Below are positions 40,001-50,510 of a stretch of 64,000 bases of DNA, piece after piece. Position 1 is the stretch's first letter; each line of letters begins with the position of its first letter. The translations under genes and the position numbers were made by a program. The stretch lies in the NCBI GenBank assembly GCA_022606425.2, contig JAHDVF020000211.1, positions 2,790,001 to 2,854,000 of the forward strand, in the 5' to 3' direction. The notes below the pieces were generated by a model that was not told where the DNA came from, made no database searches, and saw nothing but the letters and a program-made list of their open reading frames with translations. The DNA comes from Lepidostoma basale (taxonomy: Eukaryota > Arthropoda > Insecta > Trichoptera > Lepidostomatidae).

Positions 40001-43000
40001 CGTGGGATAGAGCCAAGGATAGCTACCATACTCCCTCATGTAGAGGTGGTGGTAAAGGGTCATTATTGATAAGGAAGATGGTAATAATTTAGGTCGTGGT
40101 CTGGAAATGAAAGAGATGAAGTTGGAGTAGTGCAAGGAATAATAGAAATGATACTATTTATATTGGATTTTTACCCAAAAAGATACAAACCTGATTGGCT
40201 TTGCGAACTTTTGAACGCTTTTTGGTCCATTGGCAAATGCTTCTTCGCATGTTTCGGCATACTCTAGAGATGGTTGGCGGATAATAACACATATCTCATA
40301 CGACGTTGTAACCTTAAATTATATCTATTATTAGAGAGTCCTTAAGTTACATATTTGTTTGCATACATTTACAAAAAAACCCGGAACCCTCCTGAAAGTA
40401 CTTGTAAAAACGCAATTATTGGTAATTAGGGAAGAATGCTCACTGATTTAAAAAGTACCAAGAAAGATGGATAGATCATTTCTAGGATATGTACGGCAGT
40501 GTAACGATTGATGGTAGAATGTAGAATGTGAATGAACAGTACAATTGTGAGTTACGCGAAAAGAGATAGGGATGTGACAAAAATAAGTTTGAACGAGATA
40601 TAAAGATATTTAAATGTGGAAAAGCTGTTAGTTATGTTTGTGTAGCCTTGGAGTTTATCACTGCCTACCCTTCCGGGGAAACGGCGTAATGTTTTGATGT
40701 TGTCGTTATTGTTATACCTATTCACAAAACAAAAGTTAAATTGATGGATGTTATAATGTTAATTTTCCACAATTCATTTCATTTGAATATTAATGAATAA
40801 AGTACAGATATATCTATATACGATAAATTTATTTAAGGATTTATGTTACTTGTTAATAAATTTCTAGAACTCAAAGATAATCAAATGATTTTACTAAAAT
40901 CTCTTGATGAAAGTTCATTTTAAATAATAATTAATTTTTTTAATTGCTTCCACCTTTGTCTTAATTTGAACAGCGGCTGATTTCGCCAGGCTCGCTGGCA
41001 TCGACAGTCTGGTGACACTATTTTAAACTGACTTCTTTGTTTGAAAGTCAGTTTATAACAGTGTCACCAGTCTGTCGATGCCAGCGAGCCTGGTGAAGCC
41101 GGTCGCTGACGAAATAAAGACAAATGTGGGAGCAGCTAAAAAACGTTGTTTTTAATTTTAACCATATTTCTAATTATGCTGCTTCGAGCAAACATAATAA
41201 TATTCTAAAGTCAGCCTTTAGTCAGTTCATAACTGAAAGTGAAAGATATGAAAAAATATGATTCGCGCTTTGGTAATATAATTAAAAATTGAAATTTTTA
41301 TATTACCAATATTTTGTAGCCATGCTGAACAATCCAGCCCATTAAAATGCATCCTATTGAGCCAACAAGAAACCCGACTTTCGCAAATGCCAAGGGCATC
41401 GCTAGGATGCCAGACCCCAGAGAACTCTTCAAAAGATTCGCCAAGGATTGGGTATTGCTAAAACAGAACGCAATGAAAATCATCAAATTTATAACGTGAA
41501 ATATAATGTATATGCTTTGGTTACGTTACCAATGTTCTCATTAATTGTCTATCTTGGATCACTGATAACTGACCGGAGGATGTGCGAGAGGGAGATTCAA
41601 CGCAGAAACTAAATGGATAAAACTGCCAAGCCAAAGCTCATCAAGATATAGCAAGACAAAAATATCTCTAATAAGGCCAAGATGAGACTGGTTCAAACCC
41701 TTTGTTTTCTCCATATTCATTTATGGTTGCGAGTCTTGAACTATCCGAACATCGGAGAGGTCCAAAATTGATGCTATCGAGATATGATACTGGCTGCAAT
41801 GCTGTGTATACCCTGGACATCAAGAATAACAAACCCGTGGATCATTGACCAGCTGGGTATCAGGGGAAGACTCTCGCGGATGTGCTCTCAGAGAGTGTTA
41901 AAGTATTTTGGGCACATAGCACGGAGAGATCATAACAACCTTGAAAAGCTCATCATCATGGACAAAGTGGAGGGAAAGCGACCACAAGGGCGACCAACAA
42001 GCCACTGTTTCGATCAAATCAGGGAACTGACTGGTGTCTCATTAGCTGCAGCCTGGAGTTTTCACTTATTTTTTGTTTATTTTAATATCTATCATATAAT
42101 ATTATAATTTTTTTTACCATGTTAAGATGATTTCAATGTTTGTTGAAATTCAAAATTTTTAAATGCATATCATACAATTTTATAATTACGGAACTTACGA
42201 TGATGGATGTAAAACACATCTATGGGTGTAAGGGTCGTATGGCGCATTATCCGGAGTGTTACAGACGCAATGATTCTGTGTGAAATCCCGATCTTTGTAA
42301 CTGCCATGGGTTTCAATAGGTGATAGGTCATAACTGCAATAAAATTCAAATGCTTTATTGAAAACTCTAATAGTCGCAAATAAAACCAGCAGGTTTCCTA
42401 AAAAAATACCGTTTCTGGATGAGAACTCAATCCAAAAAGCAAATGTACCTATGGTAATTTGAATCAAGATTCTGATTTGGAAAGTATGATCAATGATTTC
42501 CTTGACATTTTCTTCTATAGCACGCAGGTAAACGCAAATTCCTGAAAATGGAATTTTGTCTTTTTTTTGTTGTTTCTAAGGCGTTCTCTTTGAGCTGGAT
42601 GTTTTCTAGCCTTTTATTCCTCGATTCCCATGACCCTTATTGTATAATTATAATGTTCGTGGCGTCAATTATTATAAATAAGCTCAAACCTACCAACTAT
42701 TATTTTACAAGAACCAAAATACGTATGCATATTGCTTTGGAAATTCGTTCATAGATGGCGGTAATTAGTTGTCAAATAATAATAATTATTCAAATACTCG
42801 GTTAAAATAATTTAATATTCTTGTGTATTTAGTTTATACGTCACTTTAATTTGTTTTATCGAACCAACCGGTTTCGCCTCCGTCGGAGCTTCATCAGTTT
42901 CGATAAAACAAAATAAAGTGGTGTAAAAACAAAGTACACACGTGTTTAAAATTATTTAAAATAATAGATACGACACACAAATTAAGTGATGCATATGAAA

Positions 43001-44084
43001 GTATCAAATACTTGTTTTATGCATACACAAAATATATTTGTAAATATAAAGTTTACCTTGGGATGCATTGCAGTTTGAGGGAGTCTAGATAAATCCACGT
43101 TAAATTTTATGCTTTGTTTTTTTAAATGAAATCATGACCTTTTCTTTATATCACAATTAATAATGTCCTAATAAAGCATGTCAGCCCGTAAAAGTATCTT
43201 TAATATAATAAATATTGTATAAAACGGATCTTTCCATAAATATTTAATTTTGAATGTGGATATTATAATATCCATCTTGGAGCAAAAATATATCCAGGGA
43301 AAATAAGCAAAAAACGGTTGTTGTTCCATATGTCATGTACCACGGGTGACATCTTTAGGGTGATGTTTGAACTACACTATATTATTCAATCATTACGCAC
43401 TTTTGCACAGTTATTGGCATTTATGTTTATTACCAATTGGCATCGAAAAATCATTTTTGACTTTTTGTACACTCGGCACATTTGTAATGTCCAGCCTTCA
43501 GTAGCGCCATACTTGTTCATGTGTTACTATGCCGATGCATTTTTATAAATTGGCAACTTAAATGTTTTTAGATTTGAAAATTTCAAATCCCACCGCGTTT
43601 GTTGCAAACATGGCAACCTCCACTTGAGTGATGCAAAGCTGGCAAACTCCAAAATTAAATTCATTATTTTACTTTAATTATCAACATAATGAGTAATATT
43701 GAATGGCTTATTACTTTGAAAATACTAACTGGTTGAAATGAAAAAAATCTATATTGTAAAAAAGCGCATTTTATTAGCGTATCAGTTTTTTTGCGATTAT
43801 TTCAAAACATCTAATGATGGAGTTTGCCAGGTTTGCAAATAGTACCCTCAAATGTCTATTTAGATGAATAAAGATATTTGAATTTGAAATATTGTTCCAG
43901 AAACACTTAATAATAGGCCGTTGAATTATAAAAATAATCCTGTGTCGTGCATAGAACAAAACCATCAAATGAAAAGCACTTAATCTATAAAATTTAACTG
44001 GACATTTTATTTACATATATTTTAAAGTTTACTTAACGTAAATATTAGAAATACTTACGGTGGAATAACTGCCGTACGGTCCAT
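37074..44084 (-). CDS. PAT-A: SLC36-type proton-coupled amino acid transporter, complete, 9 exons, 457 aa
   Basis: Exons: 44084-44059, 42333-42199, 41457-41307, 40312-40191, 38962-38878, 38580-38336, 38252-38049, 37606-37434, 37306-37074; all GT-AG and in phase (1374 nt). Family role: membrane symport of small amino acids with protons, also lysosomal and growth-linked roles in insect pathetic-like members. Seen: a hydrophilic N terminus starting MDRTAVIPPYDLSPIE, then YDPYTHR, then the TM1 signature GSGILAMPLAF at residues 68-78, NGPKSV, YFADIMLILGPLGVCSVYI, VQDLPNI, FAMEGITIVMYVENNM, GFLGYWKYGSDVMGSITLNL, and a hydrophobic C terminus ending TIINEFL. Roughly 11 membrane segments are expected for the family. 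The tiny first exon (26 coding nt) was placed by phase and its GTAAGT donor. Downstream neighbour is SLC30A9, 0.9 kb away on the same strand. Substrate cannot be read from sequence. Confidence 0.93.
37735..37860 (-). mobile_element. SINE-A, lacking the LINE tail
   Basis: Minus: GTAGATGTTGGACGATCG, GCGCGGGAGATGCCTATTGG, GGCGATGAGGTTCGCAACCC, GCGAAAAGAGAAGGATGG, ATGCCGCATCGGTTAAGGG and then A/T. In PAT-A intron 7. Confidence 0.75.
39095..39530. repeat. Dispersed GC-richer repeat in PAT-A intron 4
   Basis: GACTTGGATTTGGACTTGG, CTGGCTTACAGAGGTTCAGC and ATTTCTCTTACGTCTG recur at 23.56-23.63 kb, and the ACTTGGACTTGGATC start recurs at 56.60 kb. No protein family recognised. Confidence 0.55.
39535..40135 (-). 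pseudogene. LINE-F (Jockey-type) RT C terminus, 156-codon frame
   Basis: SIMTLYHHLYMREYGSYPWL, YPTAFLLGMLGTNSLQLRRD, LITHFFRLIRGYFENSAVLE, GVRLFVPDRYLRQRQHRLFY, AARTNLPLVTPVGRAISLLN, IDVFHVSESTFRRQILLILE. The typical last region of Jockey-like ORF2, then a 3' UTR and a TGATTTGATT-type tail at 39535. In PAT-A intron 4. Confidence 0.82.
40630..40695 (+). mobile_element. LINE-A 3' tail remnant
   Basis: TATCACTGCCTACCCTTCCG, GGGAAACGGCGTAATG. Too short to place further. Confidence 0.5.
40940..41145. repeat. Inverted repeat related to 2955-3165, with decayed hammerhead-like cores
   Basis: Arms: CCAGGCTCGCTGGCATCGAC and GTCGATGCCAGCGAGCCTGG flank a second hairpin (AAACTGACTT and AAGTCAGTTT). The GAAAC box reads GAAGC or GAAAT here, so activity is unlikely. 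In PAT-A intron 3. Confidence 0.6.
41535..42060 (+). pseudogene. LINE-G RT C-terminal fragment
   Basis: VYLGSLITDRRMCEREIQRR, QDKNISNKAKMRLVQTLCFL, CIPWTSRITNPWIIDQLGIR, QRVLKYFGHIARRDHNNLEK, KVEGKRPQGRPTSHCFDQI. Three frames and several stops. In PAT-A intron 2. Confidence 0.75.
42853..42909 (-). ncRNA. Hammerhead-like motif with all parts: 11-bp stem I, CTGATGA, stem II, GAAAC, palindromic stem III
   Basis: Minus, 5' to 3': GTTTTATCGAA, A, CTGATGA (42897-42891), hairpin GCTCC-GA-CGGAG, GAAAC (42875-42871), CG, GTT, GG, TTCGATAAAAC. The first and last 11 bases are perfect complements, closing stem I. AACCGGTT is self-complementary, so stem III has no loop in the monomer and would need a dimer. 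Followed by AAATTAAAGTG. In PAT-A intron 1. Confidence 0.6.
43000..44050. other. PAT-A intron 1, AT-rich, nothing recognised
   Basis: A 76-codon frame at 43318 shows no family features. Confidence 0.4.
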
Positions 44085-44519
44085 ATTTCTCTGATATGTT
44101 CTCCTTTAAATTTAAAGTTTTATTAAACGTGTTTAATGTATGATACCATCACCAAGGTAGTAACTTGATCAAACAAATTCAAACGAAGAATGTATTCAAA
44201 TTTGGTGCACGCATTATTTTTTTAGTCCATTGTTACATGTTATCAAGTTGAAAGTCTATTCCACAATGTCAGCATTACCTTCAGAAGCAAGGAATCACGG
44301 GTACATGAAATACTCATTGTTTTATTTTAAAATATAAAATATTTCTATCAATATACGTGTGTACGTATTTATAATGTATTTTGGCGTTGTATGTAATACA
44401 ACAATACCATAAACAGACCTGTATTTAGGCGAATGACCACTCTGAAAAAGAATTTAAAAGTGTCATTTAAAAGATAGACGAATTATTATTGAATATTTTT
44501 TTATACAATTGTTAGAATA

Positions 44520-44749
44520 GTTGAAAATTTCGACACAGAAACTGACAATAAACGTAAAATAGAGGCAGCACGTGCAGCATTCAATAAGATGAGTAAGGTC
44601 TTCTGCGATGATAATCTTAATTTGAAACTCAGCAGAGAATTGTTAAGTGTTAGTTAGGTCGGTGTTCTTTTACTTAATTGAGTCATGGACCGTCAAAATC
44701 AGCACTAAGAACAGGTTAGAGGCATTTGAAATGTGGATGCATCGTATAA
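44520..44749 (+). pseudogene. LINE-C fragment, left of a nested LINE-A
   Basis: FDTETDNKRKIEAARAAFNK, MSKVFCDDNLNLKLS and, after a break, the NRLEAFEMWMHRI region. Continues after the nested LINE-A at 45155 (IMIRILWTDLV). Confidence 0.75.
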
Positions 44750-45154
44750 CTAACTAACTAACTAACCATCACGCCGTCTCCCCGAAGGGGTAGGCAGAAA
44801 TAATGGACTGCCACACTTTTCTTTCCTGACGTATTTCTCTCGGTTCCTCAACATTCATACATCGTGTCATGCACGCGCGTCGATTTCTCTGACTACTCAC
44901 GTGACCGACATTCAATATTTAATTTATTTGATCGTGCCACGTTTTCCTTGGTCTTCCTCTATTTCTAGTTTCATTTACATGGTTAAGATATATTTTTTAA
45001 ATCATTCTTTCATCATTCATTCTTTCCATGTGTCAAAACCATATTAATGATCCTTTCATTATTTTGTTCATAACAACATAATTCGCACTGCATTCACTTC
45101 ATTCGACACTCTATCATACTGTCATGATTTTTTCTGTGAATTTTTATGCATTTG
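44750..45154 (-). mobile_element. LINE-A nested in LINE-C, flanked by a 12-bp target-site duplication
   Basis: TGCATCGTATAA at 44738-44749 is repeated at 45155-45166. The insert reads on minus as a decayed LINE-A C terminus (GRPRKTWHDQIN, V-S-H-V, CMTRCMNVE-like) ending GACGGCGTGATGGTTAGTTA with a (TTAG)n tail against the left duplication. Confidence 0.88.
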
Positions 45155-45229
45155 TGCATCGTATAATGATACGCATTTTATGGACCGATCTGGTAAGCAA
45201 TATTTAATTTATATAATTTATCTATTTAA

Positions 45230-45845
45230 TTTATTTATTGAATTTATTAATTTATTTAAACATTTCAAAAGCATCACAGAACTACATTACAATACACCAA
45301 TGATACATAATATTATTAACAAAAAGTTTCAGATACAGCAGTAAATAACACATAATGAAATAAAATGATGAACTCACAATTATAACAATGACAGAGACAG
45401 CGCCTCCCTCAGGTCAACTACACTATCACTAAAGACGTCGACTTCCGAGATGACACGATTTAGCAAAGATATTGCTCTACCTACCGGCATAACCATTGGT
45501 AGGTTGGTTCTGTATCGTAGGAGATAAACAATCTATGGCCCTTTGTCGAAGATAATTATCAGGGACGAACAGACCTACATAACTCAGGATTTCTGAGTTG
45601 TGAACACCTAAGTGAATGTCTCGTCTCCTCTCAAGTGACTGGTAGCCCAGCATCCCTAGCAAGAAATCAGTCGAAAAGAGCCACGGGTAATATCCGTACT
45701 GCCTAAGATGGAGGTATCGCAGAAATTTCTTCTGTACCCTCTCCACCATCAGGGAATATCGAACCTCAGATAATGGAATTAAATTCCAACCGATACAATG
45801 TAAATATAAGTGTGAGAAAGAGTTGATAGGCGATTGCTGGCTTAC
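45230..45845 (-). pseudogene. LINE-F-related (Jockey-type) RT C terminus
   Basis: MVERVQKKFLRYLHLRQYGY, YPWLFSTDFLLGMLGYQSLE, RRRDIHLGVHNSEILSYVGL, FVPDNYLRQRAIDCLSPTIQ. Different subfamily from 39.5 kb. Meets another LINE-F copy head-to-head at 45845. Confidence 0.78.
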
Positions 45846-46275
45846 ATCATCATGCTGCGAAGAGATGGGCATCTCATAACCCATTTCTTTAGATTACTCA
45901 GGGGCTATTTCGAGAACTCGGCCATGCTCGAGGGTGTTCGGCTTTTTGTCCCCGATACAGACGAAAGCGACAGCATAGATTGTTTTACCTACCGGCCGCC
46001 AGAACCAACCTGCATCTGGTGACACCGGTGGGAAGAGCAATTATTCTGCTGTACGCGGAGATCAACGTCTTTCATATTATTGAAAGTACGTTCAGAAGGC
46101 AAATACTCTTAATTCTGAAGAGTATCCTGTCTTCCTAATGTCGAACCATCTTTCATGCGTTTCTGGTAGTACCTATACTATACACGATTTTACCTTTTCC
46201 TAATAGATGCCTTAAAAAATAATTTTGTAATGTCTATTGATGAAATAAACTGATTAGATTTGATTTGGTTTGATC
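45846..46275 (+). pseudogene. LINE-F RT C terminus
   Basis: LRRDGHLITHFFRLLRGYFE, NSAMLEGVRLFVPDTDES, then a frame break to PVGRAIILL-like residues, FHIIESTFRRQILLILKSIL, and the 3' UTR with GATGAAATAAACTGATTAG and TTTGATTTGG tail. Confidence 0.78.
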
Positions 46276-46465
46276 AAGGTCCAGATGGGGTCCTACCTGG
46301 AGCATGTGCATAGAAGAGAGAAGTACAAGCTGCTACACCTAACCATAAAAGGTAAAATAGAGGGTCGTGAAGGTGTGGAGAGAAGACAGAACTCCTGGTT
46401 CCGGTACATACTTGATTGGACGGAGATTAGAACAGTCGAAGTGTATGGTATTTCTTTGGGAGCCT
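46276..46465 (+). pseudogene. LINE-C fragment
   Basis: VQMGSYLEHVHRREKYKLLH, LTIKGKIEGREGVERRQNSW, FRYILDWTEIRTVE. 5'- and 3'-truncated. Confidence 0.65.
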
Positions 46466-46467
46466 AG

Positions 46468-46690
46468 TCTCAGGCATTCTTGAGACAAGGCCAACCCCGC
46501 GCAGTTATCGCTGAATATTGGCGACCTCAACATTCCTCATTGTTTCCATTATCCAGCTCTCATTTGTCCAATTGTTCTACTCTTCGCAGATAACGTTGGA
46601 GCTACCGTTCTAGAGGTTTTATGTACCATGTTTCGTATCATACATTAGTGTACGCAGGTCAACAATTGTGTAAAGGTTTTTTGTGAGATT
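46468..46690 (-). pseudogene. LINE-I fragment
   Basis: Minus strand matches the middle of the 29.2 kb copy: the IYVDLRTLMYDTKHGT, WTNESWIMETMRNVEVANIQ, RDNCAGLALSQECL register. Confidence 0.55.
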
Positions 46691-46779
46691 CCTAAGGTCG
46701 TACTTGTCATAAGTTGTATTATTTATGATAAGAGTGATATATTTCGCCATGCCTAGGTATAATCATATATATTTTTCTT

Positions 46780-46890
46780 CTTCTCTGCGTTACATCTCGG
46801 TGTGGGATATAGCCTCCTCCAGAACTGTCCTCCAATCCCTCCTGTCCCTGGCTACCCTTTCCAGGTCTTTCCAGTTTATGATTTAATTAT
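46780..46890 (-). mobile_element. Short LINE 3' end with GAA tail
   Basis: Minus: TGGAAAGACCTGGAAAGGGT, AGGGATTGGAGGACAGTTCT, GGAGGAGGCTATATCCCACA, ending CAGAGAAGAAGAAAAAT. Belongs with the GAA-tailed LINEs; family unassigned. Confidence 0.5.
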
Positions 46891-47019
46891 TGAATATCAT
46901 TCTCATAAATTATAATAAAACTTTAAGTAAACCAACGTTTTCATAAATATAAAAATAACTTTGGAGAGAAACTATTACTTGGTGGTTTGACATATTTAAA
47001 ATTAGAATTAAATACTTTT

Positions 47020-47168
47020 AAAACGTTGTATAAAACCACTTTATTTTGAGTCAGGAGCGCCAACCAGTTTCACTATGTAACGAGCTTCGTCAGCCCTGAC
47101 GAAGCTCGTCACAGAGTGAAACCGGTTGGCGCTCCTGACTCAAAATAAAGTGGTTTTATACAACGTTT
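47020..47168. repeat. Near-perfect long palindrome with hammerhead-like cores on both strands
   Basis: TTGTATAAAACCACTTTATT and its complement bound arms of about 68 bp with almost no spacer. Plus core 47096-47127: CTGACGA, AG-CTC-GTCACA-GAG-T, GAAAC, CG, GTT, GGC. Minus core 47093-47063: CTGACGA, CTC-GTTACA-TAG, GAAAC, TG, GTT. Followed by CAAAATAAAGTGG. The plus core matches CTGANGA and GAAA perfectly. Confidence 0.7.
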
Positions 47169-47499
47169 TACAAGTGTTTAATTCTAATTTTATTAAAATA
47201 ACACCCACAATGTCTGGTTGAAATGCGTGGTTTATAATATAATATCTCGAAATATGTGCGCTGTCTTTTATTTGAATATAAATCCAAATACATACATTTA
47301 TCAAAACTGCACGTGATGTAAACATATATTTTTTGATGATAATTTCACAATCTTTGTTGAAATATTTGAATGCAATCTAAACAATGCATTCCACAATGAG
47401 TTTTAACCCTTTATGTATCAGGAAATAGCATTGAAATGATTTTTATTAATTTGAACGGAAACATACACCTTATTTCGAGAAAGAAGCCGATCGAATAAT

Positions 47500-47998
47500 T
47501 CGGCCTTTGGAAAATTACGTAATTTTCTCACCTCTAAAATACCACAATGCCTCAAGACTAAAGTCATCAACCAGCACGTCTTGCCAGTCATGACGTACGG
47601 AGCCGAGACGTGGACACTGACAAAAGGTCTAGTCTACAGATTCAAGGTCGCCCAACGCGCCATGGAAAGAACCATGCTTGGAATGACCTTGAGGGACAGA
47701 TTTAGAAACGAATTTATTCGTCAACAAACCACGGTGACTGAGGTGGCTCTGAGGATGGGCGGGCTGAAGTGGCGATGGGCTGGCCATATCTGTCGGAGAA
47801 CTGACAGCCGATGGGGGGGACGGGTTCTGGAGTGGAGACCGCGTACAGGATTCCGCAGAGTTGGACGTCCCCCTGCCCGCTGGACCGACGATCTGAAGAG
47901 GATTGCTGGGCTTGGATGGATGGGAGCGGCAATGGATAGGGGACGGTGGCTTGCTTTGGGAGAGGCATACATTCAGCAGTTGATAACAGACGGCTGAT
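47500..47998 (+). pseudogene. LINE-E RT C-terminal fragment, 138-codon frame
   Basis: LPVMTYGAETWTLTKGLVYR, FKVAQRAMERTMLGMTLRDR, EVALRMGGLKWRWAGHICRR, GFRRVGRPPARWTDDLKRIA, then the LALGEAYIQQLITDG end and a TGATGATAATA tail. Open frame but 5'-truncated. Sister at 62163-62446. Confidence 0.83.
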
Positions 47999-48019
47999 GA
48001 TAATACTAATTCTAGAAAA

Positions 48020-48100
48020 TAATTTAAATGATTTCTGATAGTGCCCTAGGAAGGCGAAACATGTCCCGCCCGTAAAATACAATTAAACATTAATAAAGTG
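48020..48100 (+). ncRNA. Hammerhead-like motif, decayed CTGATAG
   Basis: CTGATAG, GCC-CTAGGAA-GGC hairpin, GAAAC, AT, GTC, followed by AATTAAACATTAATAAAGTG. Directly follows the LINE-E tail. Confidence 0.45.
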
Positions 48101-48464
48101 TAAATTTTTCACTATCAACAACAACGTTGAAGCAACAATAAACAGACATATTTTAATTTTTATTCATTATATTCACATAGAACAAGCTTTATATTGTTAA
48201 TAAATAATTTTTAATATGATCTATAATAAATCTAACGTTTTAATTAAAATACCGTTTTGGAATTCCATGCTGTTTTTTATAATGAGATTTTAAAATAATT
48301 TTTGGAAGTTAATTATTTATTATTATTACCTATTTCATCAGTATTGCTGATATCGATAGACGATTTAATCTTAACATTACACTAATAATCATAAACGGAA
48401 AACCGAGAAAACGAGAAATTCCATAAATTATCACAATAATATAAATTATTTGGTATACTAATTA

Positions 48465-48720
48465 ACTAACCATAAAGCCGATTCGCCGGATGGGTTGGCA
48501 GAGAGGATGGACCGCCATATTGCTCTGTCCTGGCGTACATCGTAACATGCATAAATTAACTTATAAATTTTCCGGCTTCGAATGTGACAATTTTTTAATG
48601 ATTTATTAATTTGGTTATGCCATGCTTTCCTCGATCGCTCTCACCATATTTTACTACTAACACTACTTGTATACAACTTTTTAATCATTCTTCTCTCATC
48701 CATTCGTTCCATTTATCACA
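48465..48720 (-). mobile_element. LINE-A-related 3' fragment
   Basis: Reads plus as ACCATAAAGCCGATTCGCCG, GGTTGGCAGAGAGGATGGAC, then the R-R-M and E-R-M-D code on minus near 48680-48715. Diverged subfamily close to 23.4 kb. Confidence 0.6.
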
Positions 48721-48769
48721 AAATAAAATACTCAAGACATAGAAACAAAAACAGTGTTCTAGTTCGTAT

Positions 48770-48972
48770 GGCGACCTTCGTGGCCGAGTGGTAAGTGCTA
48801 CGACTGCCACATCGAACACACTGTCTCTGGTCTGGTGTAGAATTCACGTGCCAGTAAAATGGCGATAGATTAGCTACCTTCATGTCACGAGAATCAATAT
48901 AATAGCTTTACCCTTTAAATCGATTTGGCTCGCGCTGTAATGATGTGAAGAGCGACTCAATCAAATAATAAT
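48770..48972 (+). mobile_element. SINE-T with CGATTTGGCTCGC tail
   Basis: A box TGGCCGAGTGGTAAG, a short deletion over box B, TCTGGTGTAGAATTCACGTG, then AATCGATTTGGCTCGCGCTG and a TCAAATAATAA end. This 3' end matches the Jockey-type LINE end at about 4410-4450. Confidence 0.72.
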
Positions 48973-49074
48973 TTGTCCCTCTCAGGGATCCTTTTTTTAA
49001 TTTTACTTATGATCCAATCTTCTGCCTTGTATTCTATCATACTTCGTATTTTATTTGGTATAATGTTATTGTAT

Positions 49075-49530
49075 ATTCTTCTTCTTCTTCTCCGGCGCTA
49101 CAACCCTTGGTGGGTGTTGGCCTCCTCCAAGAAACGTCTCCATACCGTCTTATCTCTGGCCACCACCTCCCAGTCTTGCTGCTCCAGGACCCGACAATCT
49201 GCCACGGCACCATCCAGCCATCGCAGTCTCGGCCTACCGATACTTCTTTGCCCTGCTGGATTGTCATACAACAGATCTCCCATGCGGTGCACGTGCCCTC
49301 GCCAGCGTAGTCTGTTAATCTTTATAAACTTGACCACGCTGACGTCCTGGTATAGATCGTAGAGTTCTGTGTTGTATCTCCTTCTCCACGTCTGACCATC
49401 CTTAATGGGTCCGAAGATTCTGCGGAGAATCTTCCTTTCGAAGCAGTTTATTTTGTTTTCATCCCGTTTAGTGAGCGTTCAAGTCTCCGAGGCATATGTT
49501 AGGACTGGTCTAATCAGCGTTTTATACATT
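49075..49530 (-). pseudogene. LINE-H RT C-terminal fragment with GAA tail
   Basis: Minus: IKTLIRPVLTYASE, LTKRDENKINCFERKILRRI, FGPIKDGQTWRRRYNTELYD, KFIKINRLRWRGHVHRMGDL, GRPRLRWLDGAVADCRVLEQ, VWRRFLEEANTHQGL, then GAAGAAGAAGAAGA. One in-frame stop near the start, otherwise open. In the gap between PAT-B and PAT-A. Confidence 0.82.
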
Positions 49531-49734
49531 AATGTTATTGTATAATAAACAAAATATAAAATCATGGTAATAAGCATTTTCATTTTCAATTATTTCTATA
49601 TTTATTTATTATTTCTTGAACAATGACGAAAAACTTCACATCAAAAAATTCATACGAATGAAAACGTGTGTTTTCTAGAGGTTTTATTATATTTTATGTG
49701 AATGGCATATTTCACTTGTCTAAGGTATTATTTA

Positions 49735-50400
49735 TTTATTTTTCTTATACAAAAATGAGACATAACAAAAGAAAAACATTCAGGCGACTCATTTGGACAC
49801 ACAACGGTAAACAAAAAATATAATATCCATATAAATTTAAGAGACAACATATAAAACTAAGAGATAACAATAGTATCTCAGAAGGATCCGAAATATGCCA
49901 ATGTCAGTGAGGCAGTACTCTTCCGAAAATTTGTAATATATTTTTATGAACACTGCCTCACTGACGCTAAATTTGTCCAAATCCGAGACGATTAGATTCA
50001 ACGTCCGAATTGCTCTTGCTACTGGCGTCACCAAAGGCAGGTAAGTTCTGCGTGAATCAAATGTATGATCAAATGAAATGAAATGAAATGAAATCAATTT
50101 ATTAACTCAAAAGACAGCAAAATGTTTAAGGCATAAATTGAGTATAGGTAAAATATTATAAAAAAATACAACATAGTACCAGGAACGCATTAGAGATGGA
50201 TCGACATTAGGAAGACAAGATACTTTCTAAAGTAAATTTGTCTCCTCGAGGTACCTTCACTAATATGAAAGACGTCGATCTCCGAGGAGACCGCGTTCAG
50301 CAGACTAATTGCTCTTCCCACCGGTATCACCAGAGGCAGATTGCAACAGGTGGGTAAAACAATCTGTGCTGTCGCTGTCGGAGAAATCTATCAGGGACAA
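49735..50400 (-). pseudogene. Two LINE-F-type tails in tandem
   Basis: First (50400-50075): RQHRLFYPPVA-like, GRAISLLNAVSSEIDVFHIS and a 3' UTR with a (TTTCA)n tail at 50082-50099. Second (50070-49735): RRTYLPLVTPVARAIRTLNL, IVSDLDKFSVSEAVFIKI. They are different subfamilies joined at the pentamer run. Confidence 0.7.
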
Positions 50401-50468
50401 AAAAACATGTAAATATACATAAAACTTCAAGGAAACAAATGTTTTCATTCGTATTATTTATTTCTATA

Positions 50469-50474
50469 TTTATT
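50469..50474 (-). promoter_or_regulatory. Likely poly(A) signal of PAT-B
   Basis: AATAAA on the minus strand lies about 36 bp after the PAT-B stop codon, in AT-rich sequence before a LINE fragment. Confidence 0.45.
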
Positions 50475-50510
50475 AGCCATTGCTATGGTAAATACAGCCA
50501 AACACATTAT

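Noticed and set aside
43318..43548. Plus-strand 76-codon frame with hydrophobic stretches
   Set aside because: No homologous pattern, no splice signals that join it to anything, intronic position.
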